Positions 55,703 to 64,000 of a DNA stretch of 64,000 bases are shown in pieces; the first letter of the stretch is position 1; each line of letters begins with the position of its first letter. Both the position numbers and the translations under genes were made by a program. The stretch spans positions 1 through 64,000 of the forward strand of contig DATCYW010000055.1 of assembly GCA_036526255.1 (NCBI GenBank), written 5' to 3'. Origin of the DNA: Malonomonas sp036526255. GTDB lineage: Bacteria > Desulfobacterota > Desulfuromonadia > Desulfuromonadales > Geopsychrobacteraceae. Below the pieces are notes generated by a model. It searched no databases. It had not been told where the DNA came from and worked only from the letters and a program-made list of their open reading frames with translations.

Positions 55703-57316
55703 TCAGGTTATCGTGCTGGTGAAGAAAACCGCGTGATTGGAGGTAAACATCGGCGGGGTGCGATTGACAATCGCCCGGATGATCGGTGAACCGAGCAGGC
55801 GCTTGTCGAGAAAGCGCCGTGCGGCGCCACGATCCCAGTCGCCGCTGGTCTGAAACTCCTGATACAGGCCGAGCGGCCCATCGGCGTCACGCAGCTTCGC
55901 GGCAGTTATCCCGTAATGCTGCGGATCGTCGAGCAGGCCGGAGGAGCGCGGCAGGTTCATGATTGACAGGTTGAGAAAGCCGATGTTATCGGCATGTTTG
56001 AGCAGAAAATCGCGGGTCAGTTCGGCGTCCTGCTGCGTCTCGCCGGGAGTTCCGAGCATGATGTAAACGTAGCTGGCGATTCCGGCGGCGGCCAGATTCT
56101 GCAGAATTTTTTCCGCCGACGCCAGCTGCACCCCTTTTTCAAGGCGATCCAGCACCTGCTGCGAACCGCTCTCCAGCCCCAACTGCAGCATCCGGCAGCC
56201 GCTGACAGCCAGCTGCCGAGCAAAGGCCGCATCTTCCAGCGCCGCTTCAAAACGGACAAAACCGAACCAGTTCAAACCGCCCATAACCGCCGCCTGCCCG
56301 GCCAGAATGTTGAGGATATTGACCGGGATCGCGTTGTCGGTCAGATGAAAGGTGCGCACGCCGTATTGTCGCTGTAACTGCCTGAGCAGTGCCGGAAAAC
56401 CCTTGACCGCTGTGGTTGCGAAAGGGTGGACCGGCGCGGTCGCCTCCGGACAAAACAGGCAGTTCTGCCAGTAGCAGCCGCGCGAAGAGCTGACTGGCAG
56501 AACCGGCTCTGGCGACAGGTAGGCGGACAGCTCGGCAAACGCGAAATCGGGGCCGAAAGAGAGCTGCGCCGCGTCGTTTAAAAAATAGTTGCCACCCGCC
56601 TGCCCTTTGATAACAGCGGCAATCGGCGCCTCACCGGGGCCGAAAACAACGTGGTCAAAAACGGAGAATCGCAGCTGCGTGCTGCGTAGCGGCTCCTGCC
56701 AGGAGGTGATCAGTCCACCACCGGCAATGATCGGCAGCTGTGGAAACCGCACCTTGAGCAATCCGGCCAGCTCAAAGGCAGGGAACACCTGATGCAGATA
56801 ATTGATCGAAATGGCGACGGACGCCGGAGCCAGTCGGGCGACCTGCGGCAGCAGCTCAGTCACAAAGTAGTCATGAAACAGCGTGCGGGACTGGCCGCTG
56901 GCAAACAACTCCAGATCGGCGGGATTGAACATCGAGTAAGCGTTGTGCTGATAATCCCCGAGCGTCAGGCGCTCGCCGCCGCCGTCCGGGCACCAGAGCG
57001 CCAGCAACTGGTTCAGGTAACCGATCGCCGTGGAATAGCGGGCAAAAGATTTACCGATCGATAACGAACGCAGCTGCCGCAGAGAATCTTCCCGGTGGCG
57101 CAGCGCACGCTTCACGAAGGTCGCGGGTTGCGCCCCGGCCAGCTGCGCCAGGCGCTCGCCATCGAGCAGGTAGAGGTAGGCGCCAAGGTTGGCGTCCAAC
57201 ACTTCAGCGCGGCACCCCTGCTGCTGCAGACTGGCCCGCAATATCGCCAGTGCCAGGGGTGGTTCGGACGCTTTCAGTGCCGGTGGTTGAATAAGCAGGG
57301 TATCGGTCATCTTCAT
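55703..57316 (-). CDS. Cobalamin-binding-domain radical SAM protein
   Basis: 537 residues. The N-terminal third resembles a B12-binding Rossmann domain (LLIQPPALKASEPPLALAILRASL, LPIIAGGGLITSW, VFGPGEAPI). The radical SAM domain has Cys281, Cys286 and Cys289 in RGCYWQNCLFCPE. That is a Cx4CxxC spacing rather than the common CxxxCxxC, but it is seen in some B12-type members. LESGSQQVLDRLEKG and MLGTPGE are typical later motifs. The reaction (methylation, ring formation, etc.) is unknown. The ribosome-binding site is poor, and the nearest downstream gene is the tetraheme cytochrome. Confidence 0.82.
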   Translation of the reverse strand: MKMTDTLLIQPPALKASEPPLALAILRASLQQQGCRAEVLDANLGAYLYLLDGERLAQLAGAQPATFVKRALRHREDSLRQLRSLSIGKSFARYSTAIGYLNQLLALWCPDGGGERLTLGDYQHNAYSMFNPADLELFASGQSRTLFHDYFVTELLPQVARLAPASVAISINYLHQVFPAFELAGLLKVRFPQLPIIAGGGLITSWQEPLRSTQLRFSVFDHVVFGPGEAPIAAVIKGQAGGNYFLNDAAQLSFGPDFAFAELSAYLSPEPVLPVSSSRGCYWQNCLFCPEATAPVHPFATTAVKGFPALLRQLQRQYGVRTFHLTDNAIPVNILNILAGQAAVMGGLNWFGFVRFEAALEDAAFARQLAVSGCRMLQLGLESGSQQVLDRLEKGVQLASAEKILQNLAAAGIASYVYIMLGTPGETQQDAELTRDFLLKHADNIGFLNLSIMNLPRSSGLLDDPQHYGITAAKLRDADGPLGLYQEFQTSGDWDRGAARRFLDKRLLGSPIIRAIVNRTPPMFTSNHAVFFTSTIT

Positions 57317-57412
57317 ATCGGCGGAAAAAAGGAAAAGGCAACCACAATGGTCACCTTTTGAGATCGACGAACGTGCCGGCTACATTTAACAGTGCGCTAA
57401 AGCGAAAGCAAC

Positions 57413-57631
57413 TTATTTACGCGGCCACTCCCGGCGGGCTCTTGCTTCGAGCCACTCGGGATTGCGTAGCACCACCTTCATCAGCTTGGCATGTCTCAGG
57501 CTGAGATTTTTCTCTCCCGCCTGTTGAAACTCGACCAGGATCTTGCCGTTTTTGCTTTTGCCCTGAATAAAACCCGGCCCCCACTCTGGCTTACCGAGGA
57601 TTCGAACCCGATCACCACGGAAATATTCCAT
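57413..57631 (-). CDS. DUF3553-like small protein
   Basis: 72 residues from the ATG preceded by GGAGG. FRGDRVRILGKPEWGPGFIQGKS and the later AGEKNLSLRHAKLMKV resemble DUF3553/KOW-like small beta-barrel proteins, in some of which a PEWG motif is conserved. The C-terminus is strongly basic (ARARREWPRK). Function unknown; nucleic-acid binding is possible. It stands alone, about 95 bases from the radical SAM start. Confidence 0.7.
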   Translation of the reverse strand: MEYFRGDRVRILGKPEWGPGFIQGKSKNGKILVEFQQAGEKNLSLRHAKLMKVVLRNPEWLEARARREWPRK

Positions 57632-57750
57632 CACTGCCTCCCGGACCAGCACGGCCAATCATAACGAATAGCGGCCGCTGCCGAAAAGTCAACCATGCAA
57701 TGATCTTTTTACTGTTTTTTAGCTAGTTAGCTGTCCAACACGGATAAAGA

Positions 57751-58533
57751 TCAGGCCATCAACTGACCACCGTTGAGCTCGATGACCTGACCGGTCAGAT
57801 ACCCACTCAGTGCGTCGCAGGCCAGATAAAGCACCGTGCCGGCACAGTCAGCCGGCTGCCCGAGCCGTTGCTGCGGGATCGCCTGACGGGTCAGCTCAAG
57901 CTTTTTCCGGCTGGAGTAACGCTGATGAAAGTCGGTATCGAAGGTTCCCGGTGAAACGGCGTTGACGCGGATATTATCCCCCGCCAGCTCTCTGGCCAGC
58001 GCGCGGGTCAGGGTACTGACGAAGGCTTTTGAGGCACTGTAGATCGACGACCCCGCGCTGCCACCGGTGCGGGCAGAGATGGAACTGACGTTGATAATCA
58101 CGCCACCCCCCTGCGCGATGAATCCCGGCACTGCGCAACGACAGGCGGTCACCACCGAACGGGCGTTGAGGTTGAAAACCTCGTCGATAAAATCGTCATC
58201 GACCTCGCTGATCGGCCTGCGTGCGACCATGCTGCCGGCGTTGTTGACCAGCACATCGATGCGGCCAAAGCGCTCATGGGCGGCAGCGATCACCGCAGCA
58301 ACGGCCCCGCTCTGGGTGAAATCCCCTTGAACCAGCAGCACCTCGCAACCCCACTGGCGGAATTCGGCAGCCCGGCGCTCGGCCGTTTCGCCGCTGCGGT
58401 GGCAGTGCATAACCAGCCGCGCACCGCACCGGGCAAAGGCTTCGGCCATGGCGCTGCCGATACCGGAACCGGCCCCGGTCACCAACACGACCTTGCCGCG
58501 CAGTTCGGAAAAACCGTCGATCGTTGTCAGCAT
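57751..58533 (-). CDS. Short-chain dehydrogenase/reductase
   Basis: 260 residues. The start is the ATG whose A overlaps the last base of the rhodanese stop codon. Rossmann motif VTGAGSGIGSAMAEAF, NNAG and catalytic Ser-Tyr-Lys (NVSSISARTGG, YSASK) are intact, with the C-terminal GYLTGQVIELNGG. Closest in style to 3-oxoacyl-ACP reductase/glucose dehydrogenase SDRs; the substrate is unknown. It is translationally coupled to the upstream rhodanese gene. Confidence 0.88.
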   Translation of the reverse strand: MLTTIDGFSELRGKVVLVTGAGSGIGSAMAEAFARCGARLVMHCHRSGETAERRAAEFRQWGCEVLLVQGDFTQSGAVAAVIAAAHERFGRIDVLVNNAGSMVARRPISEVDDDFIDEVFNLNARSVVTACRCAVPGFIAQGGGVIINVSSISARTGGSAGSSIYSASKAFVSTLTRALARELAGDNIRVNAVSPGTFDTDFHQRYSSRKKLELTRQAIPQQRLGQPADCAGTVLYLACDALSGYLTGQVIELNGGQLMA

Positions 58534-58910
58534 CACAGCTCGTCTCCTCTCTGACCGTCCAGCTTGACAACCGGCAACCCGGCAGCAAGCCACTCCAGAA
58601 TACCGCCGGCCACATTATAAAGTTGTGCCCTGTCCGAAACCTGGCTGAGAAAATCGCAGACCAAACCGGTGCGATAACCGCTGCGGCAGATCAGCGCCAG
58701 CGGTTTGCCGACCGGCACCAGTTGATCCAGCTGCCGCAACCAGTCAGCAGCGTCGGCATTGCCGCTTTGATCGAAAAAGGTCAGACACAGACTCCCCTCA
58801 ATGACCCCGGTCGATAGCCACTCCTCCTGCCTGCGGATATCGACCAGAATCAGATCTGCGGCTAAAAGTTTTTTCAACTCGTGACATTGCAGCTGCGTTG
58901 ACACTGACAT
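58533..58910 (-). CDS. Rhodanese-like sulfurtransferase
   Basis: 125 residues. The start is ATG at 58910 (minus strand) after AGAGG. One rhodanese domain: LILVDIRRQEEWLSTGVIEGS and the active-site loop ALICRSGYRTG, with Cys as the persulfide-carrying residue. YNVAGGILEWLAAGLPV ends the fold. It is a likely cytosolic sulfur carrier. It shares a one-base overlap with the downstream SDR gene and is divergent from uspA-like 59028. Confidence 0.88.
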   Translation of the reverse strand: MSVSTQLQCHELKKLLAADLILVDIRRQEEWLSTGVIEGSLCLTFFDQSGNADAADWLRQLDQLVPVGKPLALICRSGYRTGLVCDFLSQVSDRAQLYNVAGGILEWLAAGLPVVKLDGQRGDEL

Positions 58911-59027
58911 CCTCTTTTCTGCTCCTGCTGAACGATTTTCTGACAATGCATCTTGGTAAAAAACGGGTAAGATAGAATATAACCTAAAGTCGAGTAGACC
59001 ATAACCCTTGCCCTCACGAGGTGCCCT

Positions 59028-59516
59028 ATGTTTCCAGCCTACAAAACCATTCTGGTCGCGACAGATTTCACGGCGAACTCGGATCACGCCTTTTACCATG
59101 CGGTGATGCTGGCCAGGCACCACGATGCCAAAATTCACCTGCTGCATGTTGTTCCTGAAGTCGACGCCTCGATGCGCAGCTACCTGTCTTCGGTGATGGG
59201 TAAAGAAAAGCTGGAGGAGTTCGAAACCAAACATCAGCAGGACGCTCATAACGAATTAAAAGTAGAGCTGGATAATTTCGCCGCCAGAGAACTGGTCGAC
59301 CATCCCGATGACCTCGCCCGCTTTGCCGGATCAGAAGTTGTCATCGGCAATCCGGTGATCAAGATCGTCGAAGCAGGAAATCGCCTGAACGCGGATGTCA
59401 TCGTGCTGGGCACGCACAGCAAAGGCGCGCTTGAACATGCTTTTTTAGGCAGCGTCGCCGAAAAAGTCCTGAAGAAGGCCAACCGTCCGATCTTCGTTAT
59501 TCCACTGAAGAAGTAA
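59028..59516 (+). CDS. Universal stress protein (UspA family)
   Basis: 162 residues. It begins YKTILVATDFTANSDHAFYHAV and ends with the ATP-binding-type motif VLGTHSKGALEHAFLGSVAEKVLKKANRPIFVIP (G-x2-G-x9-G-S). Cytoplasmic. CGAGGTG precedes the ATG. It lies 40 bases before the rubredoxin/FAD oxidoreductase gene and may share its transcript, suggesting a role in oxidative or redox stress. Confidence 0.9.
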   Translation: MFPAYKTILVATDFTANSDHAFYHAVMLARHHDAKIHLLHVVPEVDASMRSYLSSVMGKEKLEEFETKHQQDAHNELKVELDNFAARELVDHPDDLARFAGSEVVIGNPVIKIVEAGNRLNADVIVLGTHSKGALEHAFLGSVAEKVLKKANRPIFVIPLKK

Positions 59517-59556
59517 CCGCCCCCCACTCACGAAACCGATCATCAAGGAGATAATT

Positions 59557-61032
59557 TTGAGCGCCTGGAAATGCGATGTCTGCGGCTATGTGCATCAGGG
59601 GGGGAGCGCCCCCGACGGATGCATCATCTGCGGTGCCGATGCCGAACACTTTTCACTACTTACGATCATTCGCGCCACAGAGGAAAAGCCGGCCGGCGAC
59701 CGCTGGCGCTGCTCGATCTGTGATCACGTCGAAACAGGAGCGCAGCCACCGCAGCGCTGCAGTATCTGTGGTGCCGCCGCCAACCTGTTTGAAGTGGTGC
59801 CTGACGAACTAACCGCCTGCGGTAACACAGCCATCGAGAAAATCCTGATTCTCGGCGGCGGCGTCGCCGGCGTCACCGCCGCCGAAGAAGCCCGCAAATG
59901 CAGCGCGAAGCCAAGCATCACGTTGATCAGCAAAGAACCCGGGCTGCCCTATTATCGCCTCAACCTGACCCGGTTTTTAGCCGGTGAGGTTCAGGAGCAA
60001 GAACTGCCGCTGAAACCGGCCAACTGGTTTGCTGAAAAGAACATCACCCTGATTGAAGGGGAAGCACTGCAGATCGACCGACAGAAAAAACAGGTGCTGC
60101 TGCGCGATGGTCGCGGGTTTTCCTACGACAAGCTGGTGCTGGCCAACGGCTCGCACCCTTTTGTGCCGCCAATCCCCGGCGCGACCCGCGACGGGGTGCG
60201 GACCCTGCGCACCCTCAGCGACGCCCGGCAGATCCTTGAACAGCTGAAAACAGGCCTGCGGGTGGCCTGCATCGGTGGAGGACTGCTCGGGCTGGAAACC
60301 GCCGGGGCCCTGACCCGCGGCGGCGCCAAGGTGACTGTGTTCGAAGGGCACCCCTGGCTGATGCCGAGACAGTTGCCGCAGCAGGCGGCAATCCTGCTGC
60401 AGAAACAGCTGGAAGGGATGGGGATAGAGGTCATTTGCGGGGCGCAGATTCAGGAACTGGCCGGCGACGAACATCTGCGTTCTGTGCTGCTGGCGGATGG
60501 CCGCGAAATCCCTGCCGAACTGGCCGTAATATCCGCCGGGGTCCGGCCGAACAGCTGCCTGGCCAGGCAGGCCGAGTTGAAAGTAAAAAGCGGACTGATC
60601 GTCGATGACCGGATGACCACCAGCGATCCGGATATCCTGTCCGCCGGGGATCTGACCGAACACAACGGCCGGCTTTACGGCATCTGGCCGGCCAGCTACG
60701 CACAGGGGGTGGTGGCCGGGATCAACGCGGCGGGAGGCACCGCCGAATTCCCCGGATTGTCGCTGGCAACACGGATTAAAGTTGTCGATGTTGACCTGTT
60801 CAGTGTCGGGCAGCTGAACCTGGCCGATGCGAGCTACCGGTTGGTGGAAAAAACCGTTAACGACTGTTATTACGGGCTGGTCTGCCGCGACAATCACCTG
60901 GTCGGCGCCGCCCTGTTTGGCGACACCAGCCTGGCGGCGATGCTCAAAGAGGCGATCGAAACAGAGCAACAACTGCAAGAATTACCAGAGCTGCTGGACC
61001 GGTTTCCAGAACTTGTCAGTATCCCCGCTTAA
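59557..61032 (+). CDS. NADH:rubredoxin-type FAD oxidoreductase with two N-terminal rubredoxin-like domains
   Basis: 491 residues from TTG 59557, six bases after AAGGAG. Two rubredoxin-like Cys4 domains lie in tandem: Cys6/Cys9/Cys22/Cys25 (CDVC...CIIC) and Cys52/Cys55/Cys68/Cys71 (CSIC...CSIC). They are followed by an FAD/NAD(P)-disulfide-reductase fold: FAD GGGVAGVTAAEEA (100-112), NAD GGGLLGLETAG near 243, and the VISAGVRPNS and SAGDLTEH segments. Likely accepts electrons from NADH and passes them through its own iron centres to a diiron or rubredoxin-type acceptor, as in anaerobe oxygen/peroxide defence. A terminator follows. Confidence 0.87.
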   Translation: MSAWKCDVCGYVHQGGSAPDGCIICGADAEHFSLLTIIRATEEKPAGDRWRCSICDHVETGAQPPQRCSICGAAANLFEVVPDELTACGNTAIEKILILGGGVAGVTAAEEARKCSAKPSITLISKEPGLPYYRLNLTRFLAGEVQEQELPLKPANWFAEKNITLIEGEALQIDRQKKQVLLRDGRGFSYDKLVLANGSHPFVPPIPGATRDGVRTLRTLSDARQILEQLKTGLRVACIGGGLLGLETAGALTRGGAKVTVFEGHPWLMPRQLPQQAAILLQKQLEGMGIEVICGAQIQELAGDEHLRSVLLADGREIPAELAVISAGVRPNSCLARQAELKVKSGLIVDDRMTTSDPDILSAGDLTEHNGRLYGIWPASYAQGVVAGINAAGGTAEFPGLSLATRIKVVDVDLFSVGQLNLADASYRLVEKTVNDCYYGLVCRDNHLVGAALFGDTSLAAMLKEAIETEQQLQELPELLDRFPELVSIPA

Positions 61033-61048
61033 CCGTCTCGATCGGCCA

Positions 61049-61087
61049 AGGATCGTCGGGCAGTAAAGTATTCCGCCCGACGATCCT
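61049..61087 (+). terminator. Perfect 13-bp hairpin after the FAD oxidoreductase gene
   Basis: AGGATCGTCGGGC (61049-61061) pairs exactly with 61075-61087 around a 13-base loop, 16 bases after the stop. No T-run follows, as at 4138-4173. Confidence 0.6.
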
Positions 61088-61200
61088 GCCGTACCGAACG
61101 CCTCGCTCAATCGACCCGAGCTTCTCACTCGGGGCAAAAAACAACTCAGACAGACATCCCTTTTATTTTTCAGCTTCGTCTCAGACAACCTTTCGGCAGC

Positions 61201-61206
61201 TATAAT
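61201..61206 (+). promoter_or_regulatory. Possible -10 element for the Usp/ATPase operon
   Basis: A perfect TATAAT lies 25 bases before the start of the tandem Usp gene. No good -35 is present at 16-18 bases upstream. With a start codon this close the leader would be very short. Confidence 0.3.
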
Positions 61207-61230
61207 TCATTAAGAACGTCCGGAGGCGCT

Positions 61231-62067
61231 ATGATCATTCTGGCCCACGATGGCTCCCTCTATGGTGATTGGGTGGCGCGCTACGCGCTGCATTTCGCCG
61301 CGGAGGAGAGTGATAAAAAACTGCTCGTCCTGCATGTTCTCGACGGAAAAATCGCGCAGGATATGGTGACCGCGAAGCTCGCCCAACTGGAGGCAGACTG
61401 TCAGCTCCGCGGCATAGAAATGCTCCCGGAACTGCTGCCGCTTGGTGCCAGTGTCTATCGCAGTCTGCGTCAGGCCATCCCCCACGCTCAAGATGCGCTG
61501 CTGGTCTGTGGCACACGCGTCAAAGCAAAACAGCGCGCCTTTTTGCGCGGCTCGGTCGCGGAACAGCTGTTACGCTGTCATCAGTGCCCGGTGTTGGCGC
61601 TGCGCGTGGTGCAGCCCGGCCTGCTCGGCGCGCCGCAGGAGCTGCTGCTGCCGCTCGCCGGGCACCAGACCGGGTTCGCTCGCGTCTGGCCGATCTTCCG
61701 CCGCCTGGCGCCAAAACTGCACCGTGTGCACCTGTTTCGCAGCCTCAACATCCACCACCTGCGTCATGCCCACCTGAGTCCGGCCCGTGAACAGATGCTG
61801 CTGAAAGTCGGCCAAAGCTACCTGACAACGATCGCTGCGCAACTGAGCGAACAGCTCCCTGAAGCGGATTTCAGCATCGAACGACGGGTGACGATTGCCA
61901 GCGACTGGCCGAATGCGGCACTGGTGCAGGCGAGTCGCCTGAAAGTCCAGATGATCCTGCTCGGCGTCAGCGAGCGCAACTTGGCCCACCGGGTTCTGCA
62001 TGGCGTCGCCCTGGAGCGGGTGCTGCACGAAGCTTGTTGCGACGTCGGCATCTACCGCGCGCCATGA
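61231..62067 (+). CDS. Tandem universal stress protein
   Basis: 278 residues made of two Usp domains. The first (about 1-130) is IILAHDGSLYGDWVARYAL with VCGTRVKAKQRAFLRGSVAEQLLRCHQCPVLAL. The second (about 133-278) is QELLLPLAGHQTGF with LLGVSERNLAHRVLHGVALERVLHEACCDVGIY. CGGAGGCG precedes the ATG. The stop overlaps the ATG of the P-type ATPase gene (ATGA), so the two are translationally coupled. Inference: the Usp protein may sense nucleotide or ion state for the pump. Confidence 0.85.
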   Translation: MIILAHDGSLYGDWVARYALHFAAEESDKKLLVLHVLDGKIAQDMVTAKLAQLEADCQLRGIEMLPELLPLGASVYRSLRQAIPHAQDALLVCGTRVKAKQRAFLRGSVAEQLLRCHQCPVLALRVVQPGLLGAPQELLLPLAGHQTGFARVWPIFRRLAPKLHRVHLFRSLNIHHLRHAHLSPAREQMLLKVGQSYLTTIAAQLSEQLPEADFSIERRVTIASDWPNAALVQASRLKVQMILLGVSERNLAHRVLHGVALERVLHEACCDVGIYRAP

Positions 62068-64000
62068 ACGAGCAGCTGCAGATCCAGCACCTGACCGCCG
62101 AGCAGGCCTTCGCTGCCCTGAACAGCAGCCCGCAGGGGCTCACCCAGAGCGAGGCCAAGGAGCGGCTAACCGAGATCGGTCGGAACAGCGTCGAGGTGCC
62201 TGACCCCTGGCGGCTGGCACGTAGCCTGCTGCGCCAGCTGACCAATTTCTTCACCCTGCTGCTGTTTGCATCGGCGGCGATCTGCTTTGTTGCTGAACGC
62301 CTGCAACCCGGGCAAAGTATGGCGATACTCGGCTGGGCGCTCGGCGGAGTGGCGCTGCTGAACGCCCTGTTCAGTTTTATCCAGGAATACCGCGCCGAAA
62401 AGGCCATGGCGGCGTTGCGTCAGTTTTTGCCGCCGCAAGTCGAAGTCGTCCGCGCCGGCCAGACCATCACCCTTCTGGCGGAACAACTGGTGCCCGGCGA
62501 CCTGCTGCTGCTCAAGGAAGGGGACCAGGTGCCGGCCGACGCGCGACTGGTTTCGGCCGAAGGACTGCTGGTCAATAACGCACCGCTGACCGGTGAGGCG
62601 CAGCCGGTGGCTCTGAGCGCCGAGCCCTGTCCCGGCCGGTTGGTGGAGAGCAACAACATCGCCTTCGCCGGCTGTCTGGTACTGCGCGGCAGCGCGCAAA
62701 CGCTGGTATTCGCCACCGGTCTGCGCACCGAGTTCGGTAAACTGGCCCATCTGACTCAGGCGATCCGCCGCGCCCCCTCCCCCCTGGAACGCCAGACCGC
62801 GCACATGGTCCGGGTGCTGACCGTTATTGCGGTCAGCCTCGGCTTCTCCTTCTTCCTCTACGGCGTCCTGAGTGGCCGCCCGCTGTGGGTCAACCTGGTC
62901 TTTATGATGGGGATCATCGTCGCCAACGTCCCGGAAGGGCTGCTGCCGACCTTCACCCTGGCCTTGGCGATGGGCAGTTTGCGCATGGCACGCAAGAACG
63001 TCCTGGTCACCAGCCTCAATGCCGTGGAAGGACTAGGTGCCGTGCAGGTGATCTGCACCGATAAGACCGGCACCTTAACCCGCAACCAGCTGGCGGTCAG
63101 CAGACTCACTGCGCCGTTTGACGCCACTGACAACAGTGATTCCGAGTTCCGCAAACATCTGCTGCAACTGGCGCTCTGCGCCTCGGAGGTGCGCCAAGGC
63201 GAGCAGGGCTTAAGCGGCGATCCGCTGGATGTCGCCATCGCCACAGCCCTGCAGCAGGAAGCCCCTGGGGCAACAGCGCAGCCGCTGGAGGCGGAACAGC
63301 ACTTCCCCTTCGATGTCGAAAAAAAGCGCGCTGCGGGAATCGGTCAGGTCGATGGAGAACGGATCTTCACCGTCAAGGGCGCCTGGGAAGTGTTGCGGCC
63401 GCTGCTGACCGAAATCGACAACGCTGCCGGGGATAAACGACCGGCAACGGCTGACGACCTCGACCGGGCCGAGGCGACGGTGACGGCATTGGCAAGTTCC
63501 GGCCTGCGGGTGATCGCAGTCGCCTGTCGGCGGTTAGGTGATACAGCCGCAGCTGACACCGATCAGGAACAACTCGAGCAGCAATTGATTCTCGCCGGCT
63601 TCCTCGCCATCGAGGACCCACTGCGTGCCGAAGTTCCGGCGGCCATCGCCAGCTGCCAGACCGCCGGCATCGACGTCATTCTGATTACTGGCGATCATCC
63701 GGAAACAGCGCTAAGCATTGCCGCCCGCTGCGGGATCGTTGCGGAAACAGGTGATGCCAAGCTGGTGATAACCGGCAGCGTTCTGGAAGGGTTGAGTGAG
63801 GAGGCGCTGGAGGTGGAGCTGGAAAAAGGCGTGCGCATTTTCGCCCGCACCAGCCCGGCGCAGAAGATGAAGATCGTCATGGCGCTGAAGAATCTGGGCA
63901 AGGTCGTGGCCATGACCGGCGACGGGGTCAACGATGCGCCGGCCCTCAAAGCGGCCGATGTCGGTATCGCCATGGGCAAGAGCGGCACTGACGTGGCCCG
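62064..64000 (+). CDS. P-type (P2) cation-transporting ATPase, C-terminus cut by window edge
   Basis: 645 codons are visible, without a stop. An N-terminal cation-ATPase domain (LTAEQAFAALNSS) is followed by TM helices, the actuator motif PLTGEAQPV, then VANVPEGLLPTFTLAL in TM4. The phosphorylation site ICTDKTGTLT has Asp333. The nucleotide domain includes KGAW and LILAGFLAIEDPLR, and the P domain includes ITGDHPETA and MTGDGVNDAPALK. The PEGL context and NVPEGLL wording resemble the Na+/K+-type branch more than the SERCA branch; the ion is not certain. The final membrane helices lie beyond the window. Confidence 0.88.
   Translation, partial: MNEQLQIQHLTAEQAFAALNSSPQGLTQSEAKERLTEIGRNSVEVPDPWRLARSLLRQLTNFFTLLLFASAAICFVAERLQPGQSMAILGWALGGVALLNALFSFIQEYRAEKAMAALRQFLPPQVEVVRAGQTITLLAEQLVPGDLLLLKEGDQVPADARLVSAEGLLVNNAPLTGEAQPVALSAEPCPGRLVESNNIAFAGCLVLRGSAQTLVFATGLRTEFGKLAHLTQAIRRAPSPLERQTAHMVRVLTVIAVSLGFSFFLYGVLSGRPLWVNLVFMMGIIVANVPEGLLPTFTLALAMGSLRMARKNVLVTSLNAVEGLGAVQVICTDKTGTLTRNQLAVSRLTAPFDATDNSDSEFRKHLLQLALCASEVRQGEQGLSGDPLDVAIATALQQEAPGATAQPLEAEQHFPFDVEKKRAAGIGQVDGERIFTVKGAWEVLRPLLTEIDNAAGDKRPATADDLDRAEATVTALASSGLRVIAVACRRLGDTAAADTDQEQLEQQLILAGFLAIEDPLRAEVPAAIASCQTAGIDVILITGDHPETALSIAARCGIVAETGDAKLVITGSVLEGLSEEALEVELEKGVRIFARTSPAQKMKIVMALKNLGKVVAMTGDGVNDAPALKAADVGIAMGKSGTDVA

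Overview
The window is about 60 % GC, densely coded chromosomal DNA from a deltaproteobacterial-type anaerobe. It most resembles the Desulfuromonadia (Geobacter/Desulfuromonas/Pelobacter group). That placement is inferred from gene order and protein character: recA-pilT-recX-alaS, hslVU-argBDF-argG-argH-dapA-dapB-dapL with the LL-diaminopimelate aminotransferase route, a tungsten-type aldehyde:ferredoxin oxidoreductase start, a rubredoxin-domain NADH oxidoreductase, and a tetraheme cytochrome. No rRNA, tRNA, CRISPR array, prophage or insertion sequence was found.

Layout. (1) 1-4.2 kb: a polyamine/GABA module. A putrescine aminotransferase and the start of an aldehyde:ferredoxin oxidoreductase run leftward behind a -24/-12 (sigma-54) promoter. 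A small unknown gene and gabT run rightward. (2) 4.5-6.5 kb: an Old Yellow Enzyme followed by a decayed gene region holding a metallo-beta-lactamase (ODP-type) remnant and receiver-domain scraps. (3) 6.7-12.2 kb: plsC, RNase J, uppP and ftsK, ending in a strong terminator. (4) 12.3-22.9 kb: accessory genes. These are a PEP-CTERM protein, a PstS-like binding protein paired with a large histidine kinase, an AbiEi-like regulator coupled to a COG3044 ABC-type ATPase behind a palindromic promoter, a ClC channel with CBS domains, L-2-hydroxyglutarate oxidase and an orphan flagellar-rod-like protein. (5) 23-30.9 kb: alpha-carbonic anhydrase and darP leftward, then HD protein, larB, larC, pgpA, cinA, a GAF histidine kinase and thpR rightward. 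(6) 31-50.3 kb: the housekeeping block recA, pilT, recX, alaS, a receiver-kinase, hslV, hslU, argB, argD, argF, an RDD protein, argG, argH, a lipoprotein, dapA, dapB, a tiny entericidin-like lipoprotein and dapL. (7) 50.3-64 kb: a stand-alone receiver, transporters, a thioesterase, a DUF1232-like protein, a DUF900-like hydrolase, a tetraheme cytochrome, a cobalamin-binding-type radical SAM protein, a DUF3553-like protein, rhodanese-SDR, two Usp genes, the rubredoxin/FAD oxidoreductase and a truncated P-type cation ATPase.

How genes fit together. The 0-4 kb genes could carry putrescine through 4-aminobutanal and GABA to succinate semialdehyde, with a ferredoxin-linked oxidase replacing the usual aldehyde dehydrogenase. 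The arginine and lysine blocks look like long translationally coupled operons. Two signalling units (13.2-16.5 kb and 36.5 kb) have no adjacent partner regulator. The most system-like accessory unit is the regulator/ATPase pair at 16.5-19.4 kb, whose promoter carries palindromes suited to autoregulation.

Limits. All calls come from reading the sequence and recalling families; no searches were run. Start codons were chosen from ribosome-binding sites and known family N-termini. AOR (left edge) and the P-type ATPase (right edge) are cut by the window.
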